Assembly: GCF_000002235.5 (NCBI RefSeq)
Contig: NW_022145599.1
Location: 25,070,879-25,134,878, forward strand
From: Strongylocentrotus purpuratus
Lineage: Eukaryota > Echinodermata > Echinoidea > Camarodonta > Strongylocentrotidae
DNA length: 64,000 nt
Direction: 5' to 3'
Positions 24,701-40,193 of this stretch are shown here, piece after piece; the stretch's first letter is position 1; each line of letters opens with the position of its first letter. The translations under genes and the position numbers were made by a program. The notes below the pieces were generated by a model. That model searched no databases. It was not told the DNA's origin and saw only the letters and a program-made list of their open reading frames with translations.

Positions 24701-27700
24701 GTTTCTCCCCCCATATAAATCTATAAAAGTGAGCATTTATATCTTTCAAAAGATTTTCACCAGGATTAGGGAGGGACAAAAAAAGGTAGTTTAATTTGGA
24801 TACCAACAATGAATTGACGGCAGTGATTCTTCCAAGAACAGTTAAGTATCGCCTTTACTACGATGTCATTTGACTTTTGATTTCTTTAAATTTTTCATTA
24901 TAATTGTGAATTATCAATTTGGGCAAATCCGTACAAAAGTCTATACCTAAATATCTGAAATAATCATCAAATACCCAATTTAGATTTCTATTCAAAACAC
25001 CATCTTTCTTGTTTTTAAATCCTCCAATCCAAATCGCATGTGTCTTCTGTATATTAACTTTTAAACCAGACATTGCATTATATTTATCTAAAATGTTTAA
25101 TGCACTGTTTAATTCCATTACTGACCCGTTCAATGTTAGAAGAGTATCGTTTGCATATTGAATTATTTTAAGTTGTCTACCAGGTAAGCTCAAACCAACA
25201 ATGGAACAGAATTTCTAAACAAAAGACCTAGTATTTCGGCACATAATAGAAAGATAAGAGCTGACATGGGATCTCCTTGACGACAACCTGACTCTATTGA
25301 AAATCTTGGAGACAGGTGTCCAACTGTCCATTGATTAATACACAGGATTGGGCATTTTCATAGAATACATTAACCCATTTTACAATAGAGGGACCAAACT
25401 TAAAAAAGTGCAATACTTTTCTAATAAAATCATGAGAAATAGAATCAAATGCAAAATCTATAAGCAGCAATAAACCGGGAATGTCATTGATATCAGTATA
25501 CAATAATAAATCATATAACAAATGGATATTCTCTCCAATGAAGCGCCCTGACATAAAGCCTTTCTGATTTTCATGTATAAGAAAAGGAAGTACGTTCTTT
25601 AATCTGTTTGCTATACAAGCGGAACCTAATTTATATACCAATTTCAATAAATCTCCCCAAAATCGTTTTATAGAAGCTTCTTCCTCAGGTACAAAATGTG
25701 TATCTTGCAAGCAACATATTTTGAACTTTTTTAACTTAACAAATCTAAAACATCATTTCTTTTTTCGCGATTTCCCAAACCTCCACAGTTCAAAGAAATT
25801 ATATTGAAACTAGCCATTGAATATCAACTTAACCGCGGTACTATGAAAATCAAATCCTGTGGAGTTTTTCTTTTGTAATATCAAACAAATAACACTGACT
25901 GCACTATGCGCTAGTCCGCCGAAACAGCTTACACTGCAACACCTATGACAATTACAGCGATGTCTAGCACAAACGAAACTACAAAACAAAAACACATATG
26001 TCTCTGATAGCGAGACAAGACGCAATACCAAGAAAGCCACAGGTGACCACAAAATTTGCTGTGGATCCCCGAACCCCACCAATCCAACTAAGAGGGAGAA
26101 TGTATCAAACGTTTCTCCCTCGGAAAGAAAGCAACTTTTGTCATGTTCGGGAAATGTATACACTTAATTATTTTACATATTTACAAATGTGCGACCTCCT
26201 ATGATTCACACGGTTAACCTAAACACAAACTCCCCTTTCACAGAAGAGGTCAAATATAATAAAAAGATCGATAGCTTGACCGTAGTACTTTTTCGGAAAC
26301 GACTAGCCCTTGATCATAGTCTTAATTTGTATCTTTATTATGATAAGGCCAAATGGAAAAAAAAAAAACAGTAGGAAGGAGGAGGCCCTTTTTCAAAACG
26401 GCCGCTCGGTACATTTTTCCTGACAGTCGGGCTATTTTTAAAGATGGCCGCTGGTGTTTTTGTTTTTTTAAAATCAGAAACAAATAATTTTAGCAGTATG
26501 TTTTTCACGATTTAATTCATTGAAAGAAAAAAAAAAAATTAAAAAATAGGAGGCGGCCCCCAAAAAGGAAGCGGGCGGGGACGCTAATAATGTATATTTG
26601 TTGTTAATGTCCTAATGATTATAATACCAATACTACTATAACTAATTAGTATTTGTAAACCACCAACCCCACATAAGTAATGCCCCTTAGATGATTGTCT
26701 TGCAAAAAAATTGTTATCGTCGTAGCAGGGATTTGAACCTTCCGATCTAAATCCCAGTGACCTATCCACTAAACCTCATCACCTCTACAAGTCATAGGGC
26801 AGTTTATGTGACTGGTTTACTCAAACCCTGATTTGCTGCTGATCAGGCTTTATCTTCTTTTAAAAGTTTACACTAGCCCTTAATGCCTTGATGTAAATAT
26901 TCATATTCAGGGCCGCAGTCCGAGAGATTTACACATCCTATCAATGAAAATTGCTAAGCAATACATTCCACAAATGAATCATTGGCCGATTTGATGGTGT
27001 GCGGTAACCTCATAACATAGGAACAAACAGATTGTCTAGCCTCCTGACTAAAAGGTTCCCATATTCATTATCGGTTATCCAACATATGCTCTGGGCTTTT
27101 GTTTTGTCAAAGATACAGTATTAGGCCTAGGATAGCAATTGAATTGAAGGTTGGATTAGGTTTAGGGTCAAGTACAGACTCAAAGGTTGAAGTTTGAAAA
27201 TCAACTATTGTATGAAATTGACTGCAAAGGAATTGTTACTCAATACATCCTTTCATCTAGCTTCAACAAAATAAAACTCTTCCATCCAAGAAGTTGTTAT
27301 TGTTGCTCTACTCACTGGTGACAATTTGATCCGTCTGCTCCGACTCTCAATCTCACAAATGAAGTGTCCCATCGCTATGCCAACAAGGTATGGCGGGATG
27401 CGGCAGTATGGTTTCACATATACCATTTTCTGAAAATCAAGGTTGCTGCTTAAGCCAGTTCCAGAGCCACCGGCAAAAGCTCTGGAGAAAAAAAAACCCA
27501 GAGAAGACAGTGATAGACCTTTCACCTCTGTTAATACTGCAATATTGATGATGCGCATTGGTACACCATTTTCTTTGCGATCTATTCATATCAGCGAGAA
27601 AACAATGTGATAATACTGAACATTGTGGCATTCCCCCTTTTGCCATGAGAGAACTTCTCATACATTTTTTTTAATTGCTGCCAAACTAAAAGTCACCACA

Positions 27701-30700
27701 AAACAAAAAAATTCTCTTTCTTTCAAACTTACATGAACCAAACATAAAACATGGGAATCAAAACAATGATGCCAATTTAGAGAGTGAAACTGCTAACAAT
27801 TTCTTGCCGTATTTTATTTTTTATTTTTTTAAAATCATTTTTCTCTCACAGAAACCCATTTCCTTTGAACCGTCCTGGATGCCCTTCAACAATGGTAAAT
27901 TAAAAAGACCGTATAAAAGTGGATAAGAAAGTAAGCTGCCAATTAAAAGAATGTATTCAACAGCAATCTATTTCTTCAAAGACTGATCTTTCAAGAGCCC
28001 ATTTCACTAGATATATCACCTTAAAAATGTACTGGTGAAATTAACCCTTTCAAAATAAATGTAATGACAAAAAAAAAATTAACACACACAAAATAATGAT
28101 TTCATGAAGAAGTGGTCAAAATCAATTCAACATGTATATTTTCTTTTAACCAATGCTTCATGAACATCTTACCCAGCGATGGAAAGAAAGAAACCTGGAA
28201 GAAAATCATTCTGATAGACGAGAACTGAGGTTGTAATAAAGCTAGCTGCACAGGCTACAGCCAAAGCAATCATACCAAGTACAGGGAACCTGAAAAGGAC
28301 ACGTTATAAACAAAATATTATAGAGAAAAATTAAAGCCCCACGGACCAAACTGCCAATTTGAGATTCGCATGGACTTGGTGATTTCAAACATTCATAACT
28401 ATCTTATTATTGGTCCCATTTACTTCAAACTTTCGGCATTCTGTTTATTTCGTTTTTTTCCTTTCATACAAATGAACTTGTCACAGAGGCTGGATTGCCC
28501 TTTCAATGTGAAACACTCTGCTCTATGGAAACATAAAATGTTTTCTTCAAAGACATGTAGGCTGCGTCTCACAAAACCATCATAAGTGCAAGTTGAGTGA
28601 CATCCCATTAAAACGTGTGTTAAACTTAATACACGCATTTCAATGTCGCTCAACTTGTTCTTTTGACGGTTTTGTGAAACGCAGCCCAGTTCTCTTAAGC
28701 AAGTTTACTGTTCAGTTGGTGGATCCCAGTTTTTGTGAAAGGGGGGGGGGGGGGGAGGGGGGCACAATGCTGAAAAATCAAAGACAAACAAAATAGCTCT
28801 CAGGCTTACCAGAAAAGATTTCAGTATCAAAAATCTCTGACAAACACACACATTATACTTTTTTCTTTCTTTCATGTACTTAGGGTATGCCAGATAGAGT
28901 TTTGCTAGGGATGGCTGGGAGGGGGTGCACCCCTCATCCTGAATATGCCAATGCTGTACAACTGCATTTGGTATTAAACAGCTTACTTACCAGAACAAAG
29001 GAATTATGAAGAGTGGACTAATGATGAAAAACTGCATGTCATTGGCTAGGTACCATCCCCAGGATACACACTAAAGAGAACAAGATCAGTACAATATACA
29101 AGAAAAGAGTAATACAAATGTGACTTATAATATTATCATTATCAATAGATAGCAATGATCATCATATCAATATGATATACAATTTCTGTGATTCTATGAC
29201 ATATGCCCTTGCAAAAATGAATCTTCCTACAATAACCATTTGCGGTAGAGCGTCTGCCAGTTGAACCAAAGATCCCGGGTTCGACTCCCACCAAGGCAGA
29301 TGACTGAAGTCTGCGTTGTGTGTTTACATGCCCCTTCCCTTGTTCATAGACGCAGGCTATGTTAAAAGAAAACACTCCGTCCCTCGGATAGGACGTTAAA
29401 TTGAGGCCCTGTGTACAGGAGAGTCACCACCCTTGCACGTTTAGAACCCATTGCACCATTCGTATAAGAGTAGGGGGAAACCCCGGTGTAATGGTCCACC
29501 TGCACACCCCAATCAAGCCGAGTATACAGCAGATTATCTTGAAGAAAAGAAGAAGGATCCTGCATAAAACCCTGGACCCAACATCATACCCAATCCTAAC
29601 CCTAACCATATCCGTACATGTAACTACACTAAAACTAATCTGCAACCCCTAAAATTACCTACCACTATAACTAGGACAATACAATATCTCATGTCTTACA
29701 TCTTTCTGACCTTCTTGCACAAAGTTATTGATGTATAGAAGATCTGACCACCAATAACTCTTGCAAAATCCGATGGTCCGGTCCAACCTGAACCAGACGG
29801 GACCCTGGTTGAGGTTTGGTAGCAGGAATGTTAACACAACGATCAGGAGAGCAAGGGTTGGTGTTAACCTGTTAAATAAAATGAGAGACGTTGCATACTA
29901 TTAAGGTGTGTTCAGACATGGTCATAGTTATATAATGAAAGAGTATGTATCAGGATGTATTTGTAATTATATACCTCTCTTTAGAAATCTACCCATCTGA
30001 TTGGTCGAAATTGTAGTCTTGATTTTGGATATTCCCTTAAAGAGACAAACAAATGGCCAATAGTTCATGAGTGATATCCGTTACCCTGGGTAACAGGCAG
30101 CATGAATCAATTGTGCTCAGATCCCCATTGGTTTACAATGTACGTGTTCAAATTATCTTTATGCAAGCGCGGACACCATACAGTGCTTTTTGTCTCTGAT
30201 TCCCAAATGATTGAAACTTTTAGTTATTTTTTAAGCGAAGATAAACAGAAAGTTTCTCAGATTTTCTTTGATGTTTTAACCAATATTTACTCAATAAAAT
30301 ATAAGACGTACATGTACCGTAAATCTCTGTGTATAAGGCGCAATTTTTTTCCGCCAAAAAAATTGAAAGTCGGGGGTGCGTCTTATACACAGGTACAGAC
30401 AAAAAAAGTTAATATGTTTTTGTTGTTAGATTCGATTTATGGCGCTATGCCGGGCAATGTCTCTCAGCTCAGTAATCAGTGTGTTGACTCACCACTCGGA
30501 AACTACAACACTCAAATTTTTCTGTCATCTTGGTTTGAAAGTAATCTTTCTAATAGAGCTCAATATGTAGTTTTTATAATAATAATTCCTCAATTTTTTT
30601 TCCTATAACAAATAGTGTACCACAAGGTTCTATCCTAGGTACTCTATTATTTTTAATTTACATTAATGATCTTACACATTCTTCTAACAAGGGAAACGCT

Positions 30701-33700
30701 CTCGGCGGTCTCGCCTGCATTACGCAATTCGATATGATGAAAAATTGAGGTTGGGACATTATTTATAGGCAGGGTGGCCCATTAGCAGGCCCCCGAAATG
30801 TGTACATACATTAATGCACACAAACTAAAAAAGAAAAAAAAAGAATCTTGTAGAACCTTTTGGAACTGAGCTCTTCATATACCAAAACCACAAGTTGGTC
30901 CATATACATTGGCACACTGTGTGTGTGTCCTGATAAATTTCTAAAACAAATTTTCAATTACACAGAGGCTCTTTTAATGCATTACGCAATTTGATATGAT
31001 GAAAAATTGAGGTTGGAACAATATTCATAGGCAGAGTGGCCCATTAGCAGGCCCCAAAAAATGAAATCCTCTAAGTATAATCACATTTTGAAGTGAATAT
31101 CGACTAAGAATCATCAGAAGAATTATTTACTATTTAATGTACCACTATCGATAACTTGAATGAAATAAATGAACAAATTAATCCAACAAAATTATTAATT
31201 CTCATATTAAGTTGTGAAAACATAATCCAAGTCTACTGACCTTTGACCTTGTGACCTGAAATTTGTGTCATATGATTTGAGATACTTGATAACCCTTGGG
31301 TATAAGTTTCATGGAATTTGAACAATCAATTTTGAAAATATGCTAAAAATTCAAAATCTTGATGTTGATGGCACAACAAAGTCTAAGTTTGTTGACCTAA
31401 AATGACCTTTGACCTTTGACCTTAACTTAATGACCTGAAATACTACTCACATGATTGGTGATACTTGATAACCCTATAGTCCAAGTTTCATTGACTAAGA
31501 ACTTAAACTTTCAAAATTATATCAAAAATTCAAAAACTTAACCTTAGGTTAAGTTTTTGATGTTGACGCCGCCGCCGTCGCCGCCGTCACCGGAAAAGCG
31601 GCGCCTATGTCTCGCTTTTTAGCTACGCAGGCAAGACAAAAATGACATTGTTACTATTATTTGTGACAAATTCACAAGCACAAATCAGCGCCTTCAACTG
31701 CACCTCGATGTTAAATGAAGGTCCTTCCCCGCGTGGGTTTTCGGCAACAAAACAACAACAAACAAACAAAAACAAAAAACAAAAAAAAAACGCCCCCAAA
31801 ATAGGGGTGCGCCTTATACACAGGTGCGCCTTATGCACAGAGATTTACGGATATGTAGAATGTACCTGATGTATCGATGGATATAGTACCAGAGCCAAGG
31901 TATCTTGCCTCCTGTCTCTTTCATTTTCTTCAAGGTGTGATAAGCCAGTAGCATCCCACTGAAGGAAGGAGAACAATCACGTTAGGATTCTAAATCATGA
32001 TTCATGTTTAGGATCAACAATTCCAGGGGGGTGTTTCACAAAGATCCTAAGTTGAACTTATCTCTATGATAGACTTGAAAATTATGGAAAGCCATTAGCA
32101 TTTATGAAAATATTTTGTAAAGTTATTTTAAGAGGCATAAAGTGTTGATTCAAATCTTCCATATTTCTAATGTCAAGGAGGTTTCATGTTCTTGATGTGG
32201 AATTTATAAAAAGTCTAAAATACTTGAATTTTCACTTCTGAATATATTTTATTTCAAGGCTACATATGGCTCTCCATAATATTTAAGTCCAACTTAGAGT
32301 TAAGTTTGTCTTGAGATCTTTGTGAAACAGGGCCCTGATGTATATTTACAACTATCCGTTCTCAGGATAGCATGAAGAATGACGAGAGAGAGACCAAACT
32401 CTGATGTCACATGTTTGTATAGTCCTACATACTTTAATGTGTCCAATGCTCTTCATCGTTTGTGATTCTTAGAATGATTTATAGTCATTTTGTTATAATT
32501 TTGAACCTACTTCTGAACCTCATAAACATGATTATTTGTATTAACTACTTTAGCGACCATTCGGAATATTACTTCTCAACAATTGAGTTTCTTTCACAAC
32601 ATAATTGCATGACCACTACTCAACTACTAAACTCAACTAATCTACTCCAAACTGAAAAATGAAAGGGATGAATTATATATCATCGGAAAGCTTATAAGCC
32701 ATAGATTACAATAATATCAATTACGGTATATGTCATTTTAGTGTTTGTCAGAGGAGTATCAGAGCTCTCTCTGAAAACTCAAAATCTAAAGTATGAAAAT
32801 CGGAAGTTGTCAACCTAAAAACTTGCTATCGACTTGATGACATCATCTTATGTGGAGTACGAATATTAACAATGACTTTGCATTAATAAAGCACGGCTCA
32901 TCGCCTCAGCTATATAGGCGAGCCCATGGGGTCCACATGTTATGTAGTCGCTGTAACTTCGCTAAATTTGACCCCTGTTGACCCATAATTTGGAGGGGTG
33001 CGGAAAATGAGGTTTTAATTTGCTTATGTGCAATAACGAAAGGGTAAATACTTGTTATTCTGTTATATTTGTATTCTCCATTCATTCAGTTTTCCATTTA
33101 TATCAAGTTGTATTTTTTATCGGATAGGTCTTTAAAATAGCTAATGGACTCTTGAAATAACAATCAATGATAGCTCCTTGTGATCATAGTGGTTACAGTA
33201 GGCATGAAATTGGATTTCTTACCTCAGAAAGAAGAAGGTATCTACTCCTAAAAATGCATTGGCGATAGCTTGGAATGCAAAGTTATCCAACCATCTACCA
33301 ATGGCTGATACAATATTCTCTGTATAGAAAAGAAATAGATTGTAACAGTTTTTACCCCTTTGGCGCATCACAAACTTAATTGTCATTGTGATGTACACGT
33401 GCATAGGGTACTGTTTTAGGTCATTATGACATAGTGAGCACTGCTGTTATGAAGACACAAAAATTCAACCAATAAAGTTTGGGGATTTGGACTTATAAAT
33501 AATAGTGCTAGGAATATACTAATGCGAGTGTGAGTGTATACATGCATATCCCTCCCCTCCTCCTCTTCATCATTACATGCCCCTCTCCCCCCCCCCCCCC
33601 ATTATTACCATCACATTATCAATAAGAAATGCATAGCTGGTTTATGAACAAAAACCATAAATGAACTTTCAAACAGCAAATTTTACATTTTCATTCCTGC

Positions 33701-36700
33701 AGGATTCTTTTTGGCAACTTCAGGCACGTGTATGCCATCAGGGTGGCGGAATAGGCTAGTTGCCCTTCTCCCTATTAATGAGCAGGTGATTTAATATCCT
33801 CAGGCTTTAAATGAACAGAACAGGCGCTCAATGAACAGAACAGGCGCGTACGCAGGGGGGGGGGGGGGGGGGGGGGTTTTTTCGGGGGTCAACCCCCCTT
33901 CTGTCAAATTGATTTTTTTTTTGTGTTTTGGAGGAAACCCCCCACCCCTCATTTTTCTTTTAATAACAAAAAAAAAAATATACAAAAAAGTTTCAAAAAA
34001 ATAAAATTGTGCTAATGGGTGACCCAAAACAGGTGACCTTACCCCCCACCCCTCCCCCCAATGGAACAAAATATCGATCGGCCAAATTTTTTGGACCCCA
34101 AAAAACACAAACATGTGCCCCCCCCCCCCCCGCTTATTCAGCGCGATTTTCAAATTTTAAAACCCCCCCCTTCGAAAAAATCCTGCGTATGCGCCTGGAA
34201 CAGAGTAATGTGTATTCACATACTGGTTATCTATCGAATCCCTAGCGATAACCCCTCCTCCTTACCACTTGTTTGGGCCTGCAAGATGAAGATTAGCGTG
34301 TGACCCAATATGACCCAAGATATGCTGATGACACGGATTCCATTCAAACAAGATATACTGCCCTCTGCCTGCTTGGTGTTCAGAAGCTTGGGCAGGTTAC
34401 GAGACATCGCGAAACAAAGCAGCACTCGTACCAAGACATCTGTTACAGTAAAAACAAAATAGACACATGTGATGAGAAGCTGCGACTCATATAACAGTCA
34501 TGGTTAAAACTATAGTTCCTTGGTGGTTCAAGACTGCACTATGCCCCCTCGGCTTTGTTTAGGGGCACAGTTCAGTATTGATATATTTGTTTTATATTTT
34601 TCAAACCAAACTATATAAAAATAATAATGATAATAATGTTTCCTGTCAATGAAGTAATTTTTATTTTTTTTATTTTTTTATTTAGGTTTTATTTCCACAT
34701 TAACTGCAACATATACAAAGTAACAAAACATGTACATAATATTTGATTGATACAACAGTAATAAAAACGATGTAATGGCAAGTCACTAAATACATATGAT
34801 GCTAACAATTATCTGCAGTAATGAGGAGGAAACCTTGGAAGCATTATGCTTGTAATTAAGGTTCCCTTAATGAAGAGTGCAGTGAGAACAGCGCAGACGA
34901 CAGTACCGCGACCGATAGTACATTGATCTTGATCGATGTAATAGTGATAACTACTTACTTGGTTGTGTCTCATGTTTTACATCAACTGAGAGGACAGTGG
35001 TGGACCTTGGGGGTATTCCTGAAGATAATAAAGGCGTCTTTTCAGTCTGGGGATTATTAGGCGAACTACTCTTATCTTCACTGTTCATCTGTGGAATAGC
35101 AAAGCAATTAAGAGCCAAAATCTTCAGGTAACATTCATAAAGAACAAGAAATTTAATTCATGATTGGAACAAATTAGGTGGTCTGTTATTTAATCTGAAT
35201 AACTGGAAGACTATAAACATCTTTGAAGGAGAGTAGAATCATACACATGGGACGAATTTATGTTGAGGTATACATGATCATGATGATGGTGATAGGGATG
35301 ATGACAATTGTAACAGTCTCCAGTTAATGTGATTTCGTCAACTGACAGACTATAATGTATATTCAGTGAGAGGGTCCACTCATGCCTTTTATTAATAACC
35401 ACTGTACCAAAATACCCCACATAGACATAACATGTAAGTAAACAGAAAATGGGATTCTCAAATCACATTTTGTAGTTGTGTATAAGACGCACCCCTATTT
35501 TGGGGGCCAAGAAAGGAAAAAAAAAAAGAAGGAAAAAAAAAAGAAAAAAAAAAAAGAAGAAAAAAAGCCAGGTCCGTGTTCAAAAACCCACGCGGGAAAG
35601 GACCTTCATTTTACTGGGAGGTGCAGTTGGAGGCGCCAATTTTTGCTTGTGAACTTGTCACAAATAATAGTAACAATGAAGTTATCAGAATAATGAACTC
35701 GCCACAAATAATAGTAACAATAAAGTTAGCAGAATAATGAACTTGTCACAAATAATAGTAACAATGAAGTTATCACAATAATGAACATTTAGTAACAATA
35801 AAATTATCACAATAATGAACATTTAGTAATAATGAAGTTAGCAGAATATGAACATTTCAATGTTCATTATTCTGATAATTAGTTTTTAAAACTAAAGATG
35901 ACAGGCAGATTTTCCTCTAAGTCCAAACAGAAATCCCGACATTCAGGTAGTGTTTTTCTAGTTTCTGAGTGGTAGATGTATGACTGAGCTGGGGGACATT
36001 GCCAGGCACAGTGCCAGGTGGAGGGCATAAATCAAAACTTTTTGTACCCGAGAAGAGCACCCCTGACTTTCGAATTTTTTTTCGGTGGGAAAAAGTGCGT
36101 CTTATACACAGAGATTTACAGGTAGTTAAAATATCACCATGATCCCAACATCTGATTAAAAAATAAATGTCACCTTCCGTGTAGGGAATTTTCCCAGCTA
36201 CAACATATCAGAATCTGGAAAACAAAATCATTCAAATATAATCGCGATATTGCTCGAACAAGACTGGAATGTAGAATCAAGATTTCAGATAAAGTTAACT
36301 CCCATAGGCATACAACACGTAAATCACAAAAATTCTGACATGTTACCTTTAATTGAAATTTTCACGATGATGACGTCATCAAAAAGAAAAATAGTGAGGA
36401 TTTATCTTGTAGAGAATTGTCTTAGCTACAACATATTAAAATAAAGAGAGAAAATCAATCAATATTTACAGAGATACAATTTTCCATAAATGACGTCATA
36501 ATACCAAATTCATATTTTGATTTCCAAGGCCATTTATTATAATGATGTCATGATATACTTAATGGCCAAATGAGACATGAAATCATTATCTGAGACTCAT
36601 ACTCTATCCAAATATGAAGAAAAAAATTGGGGGTCCCCAAGCATCCCAAAGAGCTGTAATGGAATTTGTTTAGGCTTGTTTTTGCCCATACACTGTATGT

Positions 36701-38359
36701 ATTACAAGAGCTCACACGCACAGACATTTATCTTGAACGGACGCTCATTCCATTATTAATGGTAATGAAGAGATACCTGTAAACATGATATCAAATTGTT
36801 CCAAAAAAGGGAATATCATAAAGAGAAAAATGGCTATTCTATGTTGCGGTCATGAGGAACTAAATTGCACGCGCATGGCGATTTTTGTTGTTGAAATGCT
36901 AAAAAAGGCCTGAAACAAATGCCAAAAACTTTGAGACACACGCATTTATTGTCCTGAAATTGACCGGAGTGATATTGAGCTCAATCAGGATAAATATGAA
37001 TGAGAAATGATTTTCCGTAATAAAAATATGATCATGAGTCGAATGTCAACAAAAAATGGCGCATGGGTGACATCACAAGTACTTGATGAACTTGAAAATG
37101 TTGCTGTCACGTCTTATAACAAAGACCTACATGTATGACTGCTTGAGTTATCCTCTACACAAAAAATCAGACAAATAAATAAAAATAGAGAAATAAAGAA
37201 AGAAAATTCTGACAAAACTAATAGGTGATCTGTCGATATCGACAGACCAACAAATGAACTTAGTTCCCATAGTCTTTACTTTACGCATTAAACATGCAAG
37301 GACCTCACTATCTAGCCTTAAGGGCTACACGATCGAAAGTGCTGCCATTAAGGCACTTAGAACTACTGTACTTGGAGAAATAAAATAATTAAATTGTTGA
37401 CAAATCCTTCTTACAAGACCTGAAAAGGTCATATTAACATTGTGTGTTCACTTGATAGTAAGACCTTCTATTGGTTTGAAAACAAACAAACAAACAACAA
37501 AAATCAAACATTCACCCAAACGCACAGAGAAAGCAACTTCTAATATAAAGTGGGTCAAAATATTTACCTCATTTTCATCTTCATAGTCAACAGACAGCTT
37601 CTCGTAGAGGTTGGATGCTTTGCTGTGTCGCTGCCGTGATGACCCTTGACCTCCACTGGCTGAAAAGTTCCCATTGGCTTCCCCTGATGGGTTACTGCTG
37701 CCGGCTTGAGATGAACTCTTGAGGCAGTAGTCTACCACAGAGCCCACTATCGTCAGGGCAACAAGCGTACTGATAGCGACACTGTTAGGAAGAGTAGTAA
37801 TAAAACAGTGAGATATGATCATCATTATCTTCACAAATAGCTTCATTAATGGCATATTGATAGATCTACACGTGTAACCGGAGTTTCATGTCTGAGATTA
37901 TAAATTAATCTGTAGATCTATTTTTCAAAAATACAGGGAAATGCAGAAGATACAGGGGTTTAATTATCTTCATAAATAGTGATCAATATAAGTTATGATG
38001 TATATCCGAAATCTGTGGACTAATGATTGTATTTAAATGTTAATGTGAAATCAATGTTTTATTTATTAATAATTACATAATTATTCATTATAAATACTAC
38101 CAATAATAAATGTAGTGTCAATATTTTACAATTCTCATTAATATGATCAGATTATGATTTACTTTCTGATCGTTAATATCATAACTTATTTTCTATGACT
38201 CTAATCATTACCAGTTAAGGTGGACTTCTGCTTTTCACTTCATATATACCCTCTCCCTTTATCAGCCGCTCCTTTCTTTCGCTTTCCCCCTTTTTCCTCT
38301 TCACTTCCTTCCCAGAACTTTCTTATTAATCGCAAGCGTGTCATCTCTCTCTCCCTCTC

Positions 38360-38394
<35 letters not shown>

Positions 38395-40137
38395 CCTCCC
38401 TCCCTCCCTCCCTCTCTCTCTCTCTCTCTCTCTCACTAACTCAAGATTTTCACACTTGGTCATCAATATACTCCATGTTACTTACCACATCATTCTAAGA
38501 TGATAAAAACAACACCTACATCTAATCTCTTTCCATTTAATTAATATTTCTGAAATGTTAATTACCTCATAATATTATCTCATTGAACTATGTATCATAA
38601 TTCATCTGTACAACTGTACATTTTATGTTTATATATTATGCCCTGCTTTTGCATACATTGTCAGGGGCCTTGTGATATATACATGTACCTGTATGTCTGT
38701 ATTATTATGATCTCTTTGTATCACTGTCTATTTTGATTAAGAAATAAATGCTTTACCTACTATCCACATGACTAACAGCCTTTTCACACACAGCTAAAAT
38801 TCTATAAACATGATTAGTATAAACGTGTTTGAAACGTGTTTAAACTAATCACGAGCCTTTCACACACAGAAGTTTCGTTACTTTAGTGAGATACGAACTT
38901 CGTATCTGCAGCCTGCTTTTAGGGGCGTATAGATCGCGACTTCGTATCTATCCCAATATCGATCGTATAAACGATGTTCACACTGGGAAATTTTGTCTAT
39001 AAACATGTTTAAAACTGTTGAGTGATTCTAATCATCTTTAGATACGATGAATTTTAGCTGTGTGTGAAAAGGCTGTAAGATATATTAGGAGTATCAAGTC
39101 TGGGGACCTTCATTAAAGCTAATGGTCAGTTGCACTATAACAAAAGGAACTGTATAAGAAACTGGCTTCACATAATTATATTATGGTGTTGATGGGATGT
39201 TGGACCAGCAAAATAATAGGGGGAAAAAAGATGAAGGTTGTTACGAATGTTAGTTATACATATTTATCATGATTATGTTAATACAGGTATGAATTTGTTA
39301 TTTATTGAGTATTTGTGTGAGAGGATGATTATTAAATCATGTATAATGATCATTTATAATGATATGAAAACAAGGTAGAAGTTACATTTATTGAAAATCA
39401 CAACAGAAAGCCTTACCAGGTTAAGATGAAGCCTATATCAAAGTTTGTGTTGGGCTTTTCAGTACAGGAGACAGCGGAACTTACTAGGTTCTTGATGGTC
39501 AACCAGGGTACATCCAACATAACTAAATAATGCAAAAACAAGAACATCAAAAATAATAATAATAATAATTGTGACGTCTTTAATAACATAGTGCTCATGT
39601 CTGGCACATTGCCACTCCTGGCGCTCCATCATCATTACCCTGGCTTTAGCACGGCTGCCTTTATGGCGCTCAAGCATTTCAAGGAACTAATTCCTGCCAG
39701 GTAAGAAACCATTTACCTCACGTGGGTGGAGTATGGCAATAGTAGATTAATGTTTTGCCGAAGGACATTGGTGCCGCAACAGGGAATCTGATGAAAATGA
39801 GTGAAATCATAACTCCTCAACCTATATTTGCACATATTTTCCCCAATTTTAAAGAAAAATCCAACCTCGATAGCAAACTACTCTAGAAGAAAGCAGGAAG
39901 AAGAAGAAAAAAAAATTAAAGAAATATGGACTCAATGCCCTATTGAGGAAAGCAGAGGGAAGGCTGATTGACAGATTGGAAATGTGTGGCTGTGGAGTGG
40001 GAGAATTTAATTGGAGAGACAGGGCGCACTAATGAAGAAGTACTGGATTGATTGAACAAACAAAAGAACTTGAGAGAAAAAAAATCTGAATAGGACACAT
40101 CTAATACAGGGGGATAACATGCTCAGGGACATATGAC

Positions 40138-40193
<56 letters not shown>

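Larger units (their letters stand above)
30315..31856. mobile_element. Terminal-inverted-repeat element with nested insertions
   Basis: Ends CGTAAATCTCTGTGTATAAG and TTATGCACAGAGATTTACGG. GTGCGTCTTATACACAGG and GTGCGCCTTATACACAGG blocks lie inside both ends. Inside are a LINE fragment (30520-30695) and a second tandem-unit element (30705-31640). A related, degraded element is at 35475-36122. Intron 9. Confidence 0.75.

Noticed and set aside
26715..26790. Functional tRNA gene
   Set aside because: A and B boxes only; no acceptor stem pairing.
30102..30608. 168-residue open frame as one gene
   Set aside because: It runs across an element end (30315) and a LINE fragment; only the last part has homology, to reverse transcriptase.
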